Shown here: one piece after another, positions 12,917 to 24,633 of the stretch
Numbering within the stretch: position 1 is the first letter of the stretch
How the letters are laid out: every line of letters starts with the position of its first letter
Assembly: GCA_036435485.1 (NCBI GenBank)
Contig: CM071601.1
Span: forward strand, 188,082,939 to 188,146,938
Direction: 5' to 3'
DNA length: 64,000 nucleotides
Origin: Saposhnikovia divaricata
Taxonomy: Eukaryota; Streptophyta; Magnoliopsida; Apiales; Apiaceae
Made by a program: the position numbers and the translations under genes
Notes under the pieces: model-generated
What the model saw: only the letters and a program-made list of their open reading frames with translations
What the model was told of the DNA's origin: nothing
Database searches by the model: none

Positions 12917-14944
12917 GAGGTGATTATAGTGCATGATTAATTAGTTTGCTGTAGGGTTATGTATATTATGGTTAATTTTAATCAGTTTTTGAAAGCATGC
13001 ACATTGTTGGTCACTTGCCAGTTGCTACTACTTAGATCATTAGTTATCTTAATCTCTAACATGTTTTGTGTTTTATAATGCTTGAAGTGTTTAATAAACG
13101 GTGAATCTAAATCATGTGTGTGTAAGAGATCTCAAACTGTTTTGAGTGAATAGTCTAATAAACTTGTAAATGAGTTATAGGTGTAGGGGTAGTGTATAAT
13201 TTTGGCTTTTATGTGAGACAGACGTGTCGATGATAATTATAAGACCCTTATCACATGTGTAAACCCATGTTATACTCACTAATCACTAATCATAATCACT
13301 AATCATTTTCTAATTAACTACAACTACACACTCTGTACATGCAACTTGTAATATAATTCTTATCTCCTTCACTTCATAGTGATGTTTCAGCTGTGTTCAC
13401 CTAAACAACACTTATCACTCGGTCAGTACAGAGACGCTACGCTTAATTATGTTTTTTTTTTTTTTTTATTAGAAAAGTGTTGAGCTTTAACTCACTGTCA
13501 CTTGACTAAATTAACTTTAACATCACCGATGAAGAAAAAACAAACGATAAGACAAAAGTATCGGTTTTCGTAACCCTCATAATTTCATATCTTTGTGTTT
13601 ATAAACTGTGTCAGTTTTTATAATAAAGTTTAGTAATTTATAAACCTGTTAGAGAAAGATCCAACTGAATATTTATGTTATATTTTAACATTTAGTAATT
13701 ACTTATTATCATGATACAATTTATTCATGCCAATAATACAAATTACGAGTATTATAATCATGTTAGTAGTTAAAAAATATGATCCTGCACTGGTCCAGTG
13801 TGTGTTTAAATTTAATATTATTAGTTAAACAATGTTATCATACCATGATTCATTGAGTTTTTAATATTAATCCATATGAGATTATCAGCTAATTACCTAA
13901 AGTTAAAATCCATTTACATATGTCTAGATTTACAACATTTCTATTAATTTTTGTTTAATAAATTTATTATAAATTTAAAAAATTTCTTGAAATCACCCTC
14001 AAAACAAGTTTTCTCAATACATAAATGCATTTCCTCTATACTTTTTATCTTTTCTTCTTTGTAATTGCTAAGAGTTATAGGATAAGAAATCGGTATCATG
14101 GAATTTCAACTCTATTATCCACAGTAAAAATGAAACTATAATATAAATATAAACGAAAAACTCATTATCATTATTTTTTAACCAGCTTGAATTTTTCATC
14201 ATTCAAGAAATCATTATGATTGTGTATGCATTAAAAAAAATCATCATGCACTCTTATGGATAATACGAAAAAGAAATCAAAACGTAAGAAGACACCGGCA
14301 GATTTTGATCATCCGAATGTGTGTGTCAACTTTCTAAGTTATCAATATCATCTTTGAGAAATTGAATTTGTTTTTGTTGATAAAGACCCTCTATGTTCAC
14401 TGTGTGGTGTAAAAGCATTTAATTTTTTAGAATTTGTCGTATTTCGTTCTAACTAACTAAAGTTGGCCGTCTTTAATTTGAAAGTATTTTATTGATGGAG
14501 ACAACAAATTTATTGAAACAGCAATCCGATCGATAGCAAGCGTCAGCTAAAATCTATCAACTAATTTAATAAAAGGCTTAAGAATGTCACAGATCATGAT
14601 CTATCTTGGCGAAGATGGCTACAAATCCTTGGTTGAATTGAATACCTAAATAATATTCAGATATATATTTTTTTACATGAGGTATAATTTATTTTATATA
14701 TTTTTATTATATATGTGTTCTAGTGTTAACCTAGAAATTTAATTGGACCAAGTAAAATTGTTTAAATTTTTATCGTCACTACAATTACGCAGGTACAAAT
14801 TTTGTAAAAATTTCTATATTAGGGAGTACCAAAATATGTAGTTTGTTTTAATCAAAGTATTTAATATAAGGTGGCCCTGAAAGTAAAAAAAATGAATGTG
14901 GCTTAAATTTCATAAAATCACTACTACTAATTTTGAGTTAATCT
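12917..14944. other. AT-rich intergenic region, no gene seen
   Basis: Begins with the probable 3'UTR of the PAM68-like gene. The remainder is low-complexity AT-rich DNA with a T run at 13451-13467 and no open frame with recognisable homology on either strand. Part of its right end may belong to the Helitron whose 5' terminus lies at 15001. Confidence 0.5.
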
Positions 14945-15001
14945 TCACGTAGTTTAGCCAACCAAACTTTTAATGTTTCGACTTTTATATAATAGTATAG
15001 A
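14945..15001 (-). mobile_element. Helitron 5' terminus (minus strand)
   Basis: Read on the minus strand the sequence starts A|TCTATACTATTATATAAAAG at 15001, the classic plant Helitron 5' end (TC preceded by host A). It is the same family as the sequence at about 370-443. The 3' end, which would lie to the left, was not found, so the element length is unknown. Confidence 0.5.
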
Positions 15002-15012
15002 TACGAGTATTA

Positions 15013-15277
15013 CTCCCTCCTATCTATAATACAAATTTCTTTTAGCGAAAAAAAAATTCCACAATATTTATCCATACCTATTTTCAATATTATTTTATAA
15101 ACCGACTTTTAATATTATCCTTTTACTTAATTATTCCCAATATAAGACTACTTGAAACTAGTTGTATAATCCTTTTTTCAAGATAATCAATATGGGTTAC
15201 AAATGGCAAAATTGTATTGTTGTTAGAATTTTTAGCATGCGTAGTTTTTTTAAAAAAGACTTATAAAACGGAGGGAA
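15013..15277. mobile_element. Stowaway-like MITE
   Basis: Terminal inverted repeats CTCCCTCC and GGAGGG flanked by TA dinucleotides (15011-15012 and 15278-15279). The interior is AT-rich, about 265 bp, without coding capacity. Stowaway elements are moved in trans by mariner-type transposases. It lies 11 bp from the Helitron 5' end. Confidence 0.65.
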
Positions 15278-15453
15278 TAGCCTATTACCAAAAGATTGAC
15301 TTGACTCTAAGCTACAGCCTACAAGTCAAGATGTATAATGTGCGTAATGAATTCTAACTCCTTTTCCCAAGTGCGTAAAATGTTTCCACCTTTTCAAGAT
15401 GATTTGTAAAACTCTCAAGTCTTTCGGTTGGTGGGGAGGGGAGGAGAGGCAGG

Positions 15454-16005
15454 TCGAGGAGGTCGTGGGAAGAGCAGCTCAGGCTAGATTTGAAGGCCTT
15501 AGACTTAAATGAGACCATGTTTGCGGATAGGTCTGCTTGGAGGCGGCGAATCAGAGTGGTGGATTCTCTTTTAGGGTGCGGCTCGGTTGTCGAGAGCCTC
15601 AGAATTGGACTGTCTCGGTTAGCGATTTTGTAGTAGTTCGACTTTAGCGTTCTCACTTTGCGTTTTTAGTGGCTTCTGTTTGCTGGTTTTGCAGGTACAG
15701 GGATCCTGGCTCGGTGCTGTCTCACTGCAGGATTTTCGTGTGATTGGAGCGCTTCAAGTTATGAGTATCATAAATCCTCGCAGATAGGTATGCCCCATGT
15801 GGAGAACGCCATGGGCTCAGGTATGGCATTGATCATTTCCGTATCAGCTGGTTTCTTTTGTATTTATCACACTCTTTGTATGTCGTACACTTAGTCGAGG
15901 GTCTACACGGAAACAGCATCCCCGCTCTAAAAGTGGGGGTATGGTCTGCGTACATCCTACCCTCCCCAGACCCTGCTCTGAGCGGGATATACTGGGTATG
16001 TTTGG
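15454..16005 (+). mobile_element. 5'-truncated RTE-type LINE with Au-SINE-like tail
   Basis: An open frame at 15454-15633 translates as the end of a plant RTE-type ORF2. It has a WEEQLRLDLKALDLNETM stretch followed by 'DRSAWRRRIRVVD', which matches the family's conserved C-terminal block of form 'DRxxWRxRIxVAD'. After about 260 bp of 3'UTR comes the well-known plant tail shared by Au SINEs and their partner LINEs (about 15894-16005: 'gagggtctacacggaaacagc', then 'ggtctgcgtacatcctacc', 'ccagaccctgc' and 'tactgggtatg'). The reverse transcriptase and endonuclease are missing, so this is a dead 5'-truncated insertion. Confidence 0.6.
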
Positions 16006-16316
16006 TTTTTCACCCAAATGGTCAAAAGATTATTTGGAATTTTTCAATCGTTTCATCCGCGTTTTAATCTTCTTAATCATGAAGATTAGTAGATATATAG
16101 TTATATTTTGTAAGTTAACTTTACAAAAAACATTGATTGATGGTTGTATTTTGAAATAAATAAAATTTCAGTCGACAAGTGAAATTTAGAATGATTATTA
16201 CATTAATTTAAAAATATTGAAATTAACCACCATTTTGAAACATATTTCAACAATACAATCAACTATATAGTGTAAAAGTTCACAATTAAGTCTAAAAGTA
16301 TTAAACCTAATACATA

Positions 16317-16534
16317 GCGCCCGTTTGATAAATCTTAAGATGAACTTATAAGTTACTTATTTTGAAAAAAAAATCGTATTTATTTACTTTTTTTTAGAAA
16401 AAAATGTGTATGGGGAATTTAATATTCGCTATCTTGCAAAAATAAGTTATTTATTTAAAAAAAAATACATATTTCATAATTTTTTTCCAAAATAAGTAAC
16501 TTATTTATGAAAAATAAGATTCCTAAACGGACCC
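16317..16534. mobile_element. Short MITE with GCGCCCGTTTG-type ends
   Basis: About 218 bp with imperfect terminal inverted repeats (left 'gcgcccgtttga', right complement 'gggtccgtttag') and an imperfectly self-complementary interior rich in 'aataagttatt'. A related copy lies at about 24400-24575 ending 'caaacgggacc'. No clear target duplication can be read, so superfamily is uncertain. Confidence 0.5.
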
Positions 16535-16572
16535 ATAAAGTGCATTACAATTTAATCTAGTTATAATCAATA

Positions 16573-18297
16573 CTAGCCTATAACCCCGTGCAATGCACGG
16601 CTTTCTTAAAATTAAATAATTTTTTATTTATATTTTAATAATTATTTATCTCATATATATTATCTAATATAATATTGACATAATATATATTATTAAATAA
16701 TAATCATTTAATTATATGATATATTATTCAAATTATGATTGTATTTTGTCATAATAATATAAATATAAATGGAAATATCGTATATACTTACATTCAAAAT
16801 TTTGTTGATATTATCATATTCAAATTATGACTCCATAATAATACATAATGTAATATTGTCTAAAATAGAATTTAATATTAATTTGTAATTATGTGAAATA
16901 TTTATTGTTTATTATATAGTTTTAGTTTGTTTTCACTTTGTAGATTTATAATTTGTTGTAAATTTGTTGATAACTATGTGATATTAAAATTATTAAAATT
17001 GATTTTTAAAATATTTGGGTTCCAAGTAATTGAAATAGTCTAAAAAAGTTGGGTGTAGCTAAAGAATTTTAACTCAAATATAACCAAAAGAGTATGTAAT
17101 TAAATATTAATTGGAGTGTAATTAAAAGAGTTTGTTATTAAGTTAAATTTGTAGTTTATTTTTGTAAAATAAAATTTTATATGCATTTTATTTTTTTTCC
17201 CATTTTTGGATGGTGTTAGCAAACTTTTTTGGAAGGTGTTAACCGACTAACAAACCAACCAATTATACTTTCAAGATATGATTGCATAATAATCCATAAT
17301 GTAATATTTGTTTAAAATAGAATTTAAAATTAATTTGTAATTGTGTGAAATTTTTATTGTTTATTATATAATTTTAGTTTGTTCTCACTTTTCTGATTTA
17401 TAATTTGTTGCAAATTTGTTAATAAATATGTGATATTAAAATTATTTAAATTGATTTTGAAAATATTTGGTTTCCAAATAATTGAAAGAGTCTAAAAAAA
17501 TTGGATGTAGGTGAAGAATTTTAACTAAAATATAACTAAAAGAATATATAATTGAATATTAATTAAAATGTAATTAAAAGAGTTTGTTATTAAGTTAGAT
17601 ATGTTGTTTATTTTTTGTAAAATAAAATTTTATATGTATTTTAATTTATTTTTTCATTTGGTGTTAACCGGCCGACCAACCAACCAATTATACTCTGTTT
17701 AGCTTATAATATGTTTCGCTTATAATAGTATAGTATAGATAGTATAGATTTTTTGTAAAATAAAATTTTATATGTATTTTAATTTATTTTTTTATTTTGG
17801 AAGGTGTTTAACAAACTTTTTGGGAAGGTGTTAACCGACCGACCAACCAACCAATTACACATTGTTTCGCTTATAATAGTATAGTATAGATGAAATTTTT
17901 ATTGTTTATTATATAATTTTAGTTTGTTTTCACTTTTTGGATTTATAATTTGTTGTAAATTTGTTAATAAATATGTGATATTAAATTTATTTTAATTGAT
18001 TTTGAAAATATTTGCTTTCCAAGTAACTGAATGAGTCTAAAAAAGTTGAGTGTAGGTGAAGAATTTTAACTCAAATAAAAAAAGAGTATGTAATTGAATA
18101 TTAGTAATTGGAGTGTAATTAAAAGAATTTGTTATTAAGTTAAATATGTGGTTTATTTTTTGTAAAATAACATTTTATACGTATTTTAATTTATTTTTTA
18201 ATTTTTGGAAGGTGTTAGCAAAATTTTTGGGAAGGTGTTAACCGACCGAACAACCAACCAATTATAACTTGTTTCGCTTATAATAGTATAGTATAGA
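16573..18297 (-). mobile_element. Helitron with repeated internal units
   Basis: Both ends are canonical when read on the minus strand. The 5' end is A|TCTATACTATACTATTATAAG at 18297. The 3' end is a hairpin (CCGTGC, loop ATT, GCACGG) followed by GGTTATAGG and CTAG|T at 16573. The host dinucleotide is therefore AT, as expected for Helitrons. Inside, a unit of about 400 bp occurs three times (about 16862-17275, 17313-17739, 17890-18297). Extra copies of the 5' terminal word occur at about 17718-17739 and 17868-17890. The motif 'ggtgttaaccgaccgacc' appears four times in variants. There is no coding sequence. Confidence 0.8.
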
Positions 18298-18542
18298 TTT
18301 GCATCATGGCAGTAACAATTGTAACAAACACTAAGTAAAAAATTCTATCATTTCCTACCATTTTAATGCATGGAGCAAAGAAAAACAAAAGTGGATGCCT
18401 CATTTATTTAACGCAAAGCAAACATTCTCAAAATGAAATACTACTAATCAACAAATACTCGCCATCACCACCTGTACAAACTATACCGACACTACCTCAA
18501 CCCATCTCACATAGTTATATTAATCATATTCTTAAATTATAA

Positions 18543-19312
18543 TTAACAAATAACACAAGAATTAGGATCCTCTTCTACACTCCTGTTATTATGATAATAC
18601 TGTAATGGCACTTGAGGCTGTTGCTGATAATTATAAGCATAGTGCTGTTGCTGATAATAAGCTGGATATACTTGTGGTGGTGGAACAAAATAACCAGGGG
18701 ATGGCACAGCTTTTGCTGCTTCATCTTTCTTTTTACCATCCTCTTTTTTACCATCATCTTTCTTCTTTGCATCTTCCTTTTTACCATCTTCTTTCTTCTT
18801 CTCTGGTTCTTTGGCTGGTCCCACTGTCAAAATCTCAGTGTGACACAGTTTCCTCAGTTTAGCCACTATTGTTATAGGATCTATGTCACCTGCGACTGTC
18901 AGTTTCTTGTCTTTCATGTCCATTGAAATTGAATCAACTCCTGAAATTTCCAAGAAAATTATCACCTATTAGCACTAATCCTTAACATTATTTTTAAATC
19001 AAAACCCGTAAGAGAGTTCGAGTTTTAGTGGAGGTACGTGTGAGTATTCTAATTTCTTATGTGCGGTACAAAATGATGGGAGTTTTAATTAAATGTGAAA
19101 AATGCATGTACAATTGTGTGTGCTTACCATTGAGGCCAGATACAACTTTCATGGCTTTTTGCTTGACCTTGTCATCATGCAACTCAATTTTCATCACAAC
19201 TTTCTGCAAATAAAAAGATTAAAAAATCAGTAAACTCTACAATAACAATAATAATATACTTACCATTAACATAAAAAACATGAGTATATTTTAACATAAG
19301 ACTAACCTTCAT
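18543..19312 (-). CDS. Heavy-metal-associated isoprenylated plant protein (HIPP)
   Basis: Three exons on the minus strand: 19307-19312 (ATGAAG only), 19128-19203 and 18543-18940, joining to 480 nt (159 aa). Residues 1-70 are an HMA ferredoxin-like domain ('[17 protein letters not shown]', then '[17 protein letters not shown]'). The usual metal-binding CxxC is absent, as in a known subset of HIPPs. A Lys/Glu/Asp repeat follows (about 80-108), then a Pro/Tyr/Gln-rich segment, and the protein ends in CVIC, a CaaX farnesylation box. HIPPs are attached to membranes through this lipid and are tied to metal handling and stress responses. Without CxxC a direct metal role is doubtful. Spliced phases agree exactly. 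Confidence 0.9.
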
Positions 19313-19994
19313 GTTGTTGGTGGTGATAATGAGAGATCTGAGCTAGAAATTCTTGTAGAGATCCAAAGTAGAAAAGAGTGAATATTTTTATGTAGAGGAA
19401 GAGACTAGAGAGACTTGAAAGAAATAAGGGAAGTTTGAAAGACTTGATGAAGTGAGAAGAATCTTGATGGGGTTTTTATATTACAAGGGGCCAAGGGGGT
19501 GAGATAGATGAGTCAACCAAGTCAAGATATAAGGTGGGTTCGTAGTCAATATATTTTTATAGTTATCAGATGACAAAGTGGAATTTTGCAGCTCATAGTT
19601 TGATGAAATCATTGTAGAACGGTGTCGTTTTGAGTAATTCAAAGTGTAAATGATGTGGGTTCTTTAGTGGATGATGTTATGGACTTAAGGTACGTTGCCG
19701 TGTTGTGCAATGTTCGCTATTATTTTTTTGGCGTCTCTTTTAGGCTCTTTCCAAGAAGTAGCCAAGTAGCGGAGTAGTGTAAGGTGTATCTGTGACTGTG
19801 TACTAATGTTGCAGACAATAATCGGAGCAATATTAATGGACGAGATTATAAAACTCGAAAATCGGTTCTATTCGATAGCCTCTTCAAAATTTAAGGAAGT
19901 GACGGATTTTTCAAATGATCATTTTTAGCATTCGAATGCTCGTTCAAATTTAATTTGATTGATTTTTGATTTACGACTCAAAACAACCTACGAC
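19313..19994. other. HIPP 5'UTR/promoter and unassigned DNA
   Basis: The first 100-150 bases upstream of the minus-strand HIPP ATG are the likely 5'UTR. A possible TATA-like word sits near 19480 ('tttttatattac'). The rest up to 19994 has no recognisable feature, and the copia pol remnant begins near its right end. Confidence 0.4.
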
Positions 19995-20211
19995 ACTTTT
20001 CTGGAGCCACCCGTCCACCTGAACGGTATGAATTTTCTCATAAATCTCTACATACTACTTTGGCTGATGTTTCGATTCCTACATGTTATTCAGAAGTCGT
20101 TAAACATGAATGTCGGCGTAATGCTATAAAAGAAGAACTTCGGGCTCTCGAGGATAATCACACATGGGATATTGTTCCTCGTCCATCTAATGCTAAAACA
20201 ATTGGTTGTAA

Positions 20212-21313
20212 ATGGGTCTACTCTATCAAACTTCATTCAGATGGAACTCTGGATCGCTATAAGGCAAGCCGGTTGCCCCTGGCAACAAACAAAATTATAG
20301 GATTATTTATGTTGGGTTTCGAGGCAGAAAACGCAACGATAAACGATAAAAACATTTAAAAATCGAAACCCTAACCCTAGGATCCGTGTACAAGACATGG
20401 GTGATTATGGAGAAACGAAATTATACATATTAAAGAGCTTTACGAATTCTGAAAGATGGAGGTACAAGATGCAATCACCACGCAACCCTTGATACAAGAT
20501 CTGCGTCTCTAATAAGTCCACACGAACGCCCGATTGTCCAACAATCACCGGAGTCGTTACTATCCAAAAAACTGCCATCGATCTCTCTCTGTAGCCTCTC
20601 TTGATGTAGAACTGCTAGGGTTTTTGCTAAAAACGATTTTGCAAAGATTAACCATAAAACAATACATCCTTATGTATTTATAGATAAAGAGTTTGGGCTT
20701 AAAACCCTAATCCGTTTTGGGCTTCCTAAGACCCAATCTGATTTTGGTTTTAATACATAAGGATGGGTCTACTTTATCAAACTTCATTCAGATGGAACTC
20801 TGGATTGCTATAAGGTAAGCTGGTTGCCCTTGGCAACAAACAAAATTATGGGGTTAATTATGTTGGGTTTCGAGGCAGAAAACGCAACGATAAACGATAA
20901 AAACAATTAAAAATCAAAACCCTAACCCTAGGATCCGTGTACAAGACATGGCTGATTATGGAGAAACGAAATCATACCTATTAAAGAGCTTTACGAATTA
21001 TGAAAGATGGAGGTCCAAGATGCAATCACCACGCAGCCCTTGATACAAGATCTGCGTCTTTAATCAGTCCACACGAACGCCCGATTGTCCAACAATCACC
21101 AGAGTCGTTACTATCCGAAAAACTGCCCTCGATCTCTCTCTAGCCTCACTTGATGTAGAGTTGCTAGGGTTTTTGCTAAAAACGATTTTGCAAAGATTAA
21201 CCCTAAAACAATACATCCTTATGTATTTATAAATAAAGAGTTTGGGCTTAAAATCCTAATCCGTTTTGGGCTTCCTAAGACCCAATCTGATTTTGGTTTT
21301 AATATTAATTCGA
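20212..21313. repeat. 551-bp tandem duplication across a host/LTR junction
   Basis: Two copies, 20212-20762 and 20763-21313, each beginning 'atgggtctact' and containing the last RT codons before the insertion plus the first 450 bp of the solo LTR. The period of 551 is fixed by the start of 'tgttgggtttcg' at 20310 and 20861. The first copy has changed bases at the junction. The duplication must postdate the LTR insertion. Confidence 0.85.
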
Positions 21314-22258
21314 ATTATATTGTAATTAATCAAGTCATACTTAATCAATTCTATAATTCGAAATAATAATAATAATTTATTTAAATTCGTAATTTAAATA
21401 AGGCTCCGTTTAAAACGTTCTTTGCGTGTAATCCTTTAGGTTATTATTACTTTGGCAATAATTTTAATATCTAATAATAAAATTATAAACAATGAGCGGC
21501 ATCTAGTAATACATCATTGCTACCCAAGTAATAATAATAACTGGTGATCCAATTAAACCTTTCGTGATAAATGTTTCCGTGTAATATAATCCCTTTAACT
21601 AAATATTATAGATTAAACTCGAGGCATGTAATTAGTCATCCTCTTCAACGTTTAGTCCGGGTTTACTTGATCAATGAGTAGACTATTAAAAACAAATCAA
21701 TATTTGAGCATGGTCATGCATTTTCATAGTCTCACTCAATCAAGAGGCCAATAATATCTCTCCTAATAATAGGAGTATTAAATCATTTATCTATCATTCA
21801 TATTTCTCACACGTCTCGTAATATACCCGATGTCCACTTTTATCATCACCCGGTCAAAGGTAATTTTTAATGTAGTCAAAGTATATTAATCCTCGTATAG
21901 AAATATAATGATCTCAAGTCTAAGGATCATTACACCATTATCATTGTGAGCCTTTCTAATGACATTATTAACATGTAGAATCTCACTGTGGGTCTATCCA
22001 GTGCCATGTAGAATATTACATGCACCTATGTCCTTGACTTTAGTATCACTATACCTATGACCAATGAGATGTGGTCATCAGTCAACAAACACATGTTTCA
22101 TATTCCAAGGACATTTATTATTCTAACATTTATTTCGCAGTAAATAAAGACATAATAATAAATCAACTTAGAATAATCGATGAAACATAATCATTAAATA
22201 ACTAAATAGTCTTTCCTAGAAGCACAATTACATTGTCTCTAGGGCACTAACACTATCA
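20861..22258. mobile_element. Solo LTR with TSD AATTA
   Basis: A 1.4-kb sequence beginning TGTTGGG and ending CTATCA, flanked by the 5-bp duplication AATTA (20856-20860 and 22259-22263). Removing it together with one TSD restores the copia RT reading frame ('GNKQNYGVNY' followed by 'VETFAPVAK'), which proves the boundaries. No internal region, PBS or PPT is present, so it is a solo LTR or a very short non-coding LTR element. The family resembles long plant LTRs ending in words like 'tctctagggcactaaca'. Confidence 0.8.
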
Positions 22259-23396
22259 AATTATGTAGAGACGTTTGCTCCAGTTGCAAAAATGACTACA
22301 GTTCGTTTGGTTATTTCTCTTGCAGCTTCACAAGGCTGGCCACATTACTCCAGTTCTCATTTAAGCAAAGCCAATATGATCCATCATTATTTCTTTGCAA
22401 GACACCTGCTGGCATTGTTGTTCTTCTTGTTTATGTTGACGACATTGTTATTACAGGGACAGATTCTACGTTAATTTCCCATCTACAACATCTTCTGCAT
22501 GCCTCCTTTCACATGAAAGATCTTGGTCCCCTAACTTATTTTTTGGGTTTGGAAATTAACAATGATGCTTTTAGTGTTTTTCTGAGTCAAAATAAATATA
22601 CTCAAGATTTGCTTAAGTTAGCTGGTCTTCAAGATGCCTCTATGTAGATACTCCATTAGAAGTTAACACAAAATATAGCAGAGAGGAAGGTGAATTAATA
22701 TCTGATCCAACTCTATATCGCCAGTTGGTAGGTAGTTTGAACTACTTGACCATTACACATCCAGATATTTCTTTCGCTGTTCAGTAAGTCAATTCATGCA
22801 AAAGCCCCGTCATTTGCATTTAGTTGTTGTTCGTCGTATCCTTCGGTATCTTCGTGGGACACCTGACCGTGAATTGTTCTTTTCAGCTGGTAATCCTCTT
22901 AATCTTGTTGCATATAGTGATGCTGATTGGGCTGGTTGCCCCGACACTCGACGATCTGTCACAGGCTGGTGCATGTTTCTTGGCAGCTCCTTGATTTCTT
23001 GGAAGAGTAAAAAGCAAGCTCGTGTTTCAAAATCTTCTATTGAATCTGATACTGTGCTATGTCTACTACTTGTTCCGAGATTGTATGGCTTCGTGGCCTC
23101 CTAGCTGAGCTTGGTTTCACTCAATCTAACCCCACTCCACTTTATGTTGATAACACTAGTGCGATTCAAATCGCTGCTAATCCAGTTTATCATGAGCGTA
23201 CTAAGCATATCGAGGTGGATTATCATTCTATTCGTGAAGCCTTTGACACCCGTACAATATCTCTTCCTCATGTTTCTACCAAGCTTCAAGTAACTGATAT
23301 TTTTACTAAAACTATGACACCAACGTCGTAAGTTCCTTGTGGGCAAATTGATGCTTCGTGACAGACCAACATCAATTTGAGGGGGATCACAACTTA

Positions 23397-23622
23397 TGTT
23401 AAGGCTCAAATATTAACAGCAAATATCAAGGCATATATCAAGCACTCATGTAAATATATAGTCATTAATAGCATAGTTGTATATATGATGTATCTTCTAT
23501 ATATTAGAAATCAGCCTAGATATTAATGATTGTAATCGCTAATAATCAGGCTTGTATACCTCTTGTATGTATCTGATATTTCTATATAATGAAAGCACCC
23601 CTGAGATGGAGGGAATTCAATC
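23397..23622 (+). repeat. Probable 3' LTR of the degenerate copia element
   Basis: It follows a polypurine tract (TTTGAGGGGGA, 23376-23386) just after the RNase H remnant and begins TGTTAAGG. It contains the promoter-like 'tatataatgaaag' near its end. The right edge is set at 'caatcca' and is uncertain because no 5' LTR remains for comparison. Confidence 0.5.
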
Positions 23623-24633
23623 CACCCCAAAACATTTACCAAATGACGTGTCATGTCATATGACAAATTCTGTTTTGTGAGCGCATATGAATGCACGTGG
23701 AATCCTATTTTATTATCTGGAAGTTACCAAATACATATGTGACACGTCAATATTTGGAATTTTTTGGGATATTTAACATTTTTCTTTCTGAATACTCAAC
23801 CTAATCAATCGATCATTTGTTTCCCCAATTTTGTGAGAATTCCTTTTAGTTTTTCAGAATTAACTTATTTTTGTATAAAATAAATTTAAAATTTGATTTG
23901 TTTGCAACATGTACAAATTAAATTATCACTATTGCTAACAGGTTTGCTTTCAACACTTGTTATAGAACACTAGTCAACAAAATGATAAACAAATTACGAA
24001 AAAAGAAATCAAATTTGAATACTGAAAAGAAACGTGGGATATATATGATCTCACATGGTGGGTTTGGACGTATAATAAGTTAAACTGGTTTAGTTTGATA
24101 TAAAAAGTGATTAGATATTTAAGATATGGCTGATCAAGAACATGGCCAGTTTCAGTGTATACACAGTTGGGATATATCAGAGAACTTGAATCCTAAATTG
24201 TTTGTGGAAATTTGGCCAACTGTTAACCACGAGCTCTCCTGGAAGGATGCTTGCAAACCATTAGTATTAATTAGTGCAATCTCCTCAGTGGTTTTCTGTT
24301 AATTTCAGTTTAGTTATCATTTTAATCTTCTACTTCTGCGGTCCTGCTATGTACTACAGTATAATATACTTCTACTATTTTCTTTTGTCGGCTGAATCTA
24401 ACGACCAATTTCGTATTCACATATTTTTTTAGAGAAAAATGTGTATGGAAAGTTTAAAATTCGTTATCTTCCAAAAATAAGTTACAAGATTCATAAAAAA
24501 GTACATATTTACGTATTTTTTTTAGAATAAGTAACTAATTTTTGAAAAATAAGATTTTTCAAACGGGACCTAAGACCTAATCTAAAAATTTGATTATTGT
24601 AACTGATGAGCTATATGGGGTGTTTGCCAATTT
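23623..24633. other. Intergenic, with one old MITE copy
   Basis: No gene seen. About 24400-24575 is a diverged relative of the MITE at 16317-16534 (shared words 'aaaaatgtgtatgg' and 'aaaaataagtt', ending 'caaacgggacc'). The remainder is AT-rich unique sequence. Confidence 0.4.

Larger units (their letters stand above)
19995..23396 (+). pseudogene. Degenerate Ty1/copia pol gene (RT and RNase H)
   Basis: The first part (about 19995-20290) encodes the start of the copia reverse transcriptase: 'EELRALEDNHTWDIVPRP', 'GCKWVYSIK' and 'DGTLDRYKA'. After an inserted solo LTR the frame resumes at 22264 with 'VETFAPVAKMTTVR', then an internal deletion, 'LLVYVDDIVITG' (the YVDD active site, about 22427-22460), 'LGPLTYFLGLEI', and the RNase H part ('YSDADWAGCPDTRRSVTGW', 'LYVDNTSAIQIAANPVYHE', 'KHIEVDYHSIRE'). 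Stops at about 22645 and 22785 and frameshifts make it inactive. Gag, protease and integrase are missing. Confidence 0.85.

Noticed and set aside
18605..18926. Plus-strand hydrophobic frames opposite the HIPP gene
   Set aside because: Antisense of the Lys/Glu/Asp repeat; the minus-strand frame has the domain, splice sites and CaaX box.
20366..20381. AAACCCTAACCCTAGG, telomere-like
   Set aside because: Only two units, and it recurs at 20917-20933 because it is part of the duplicated LTR; not an interstitial telomere.
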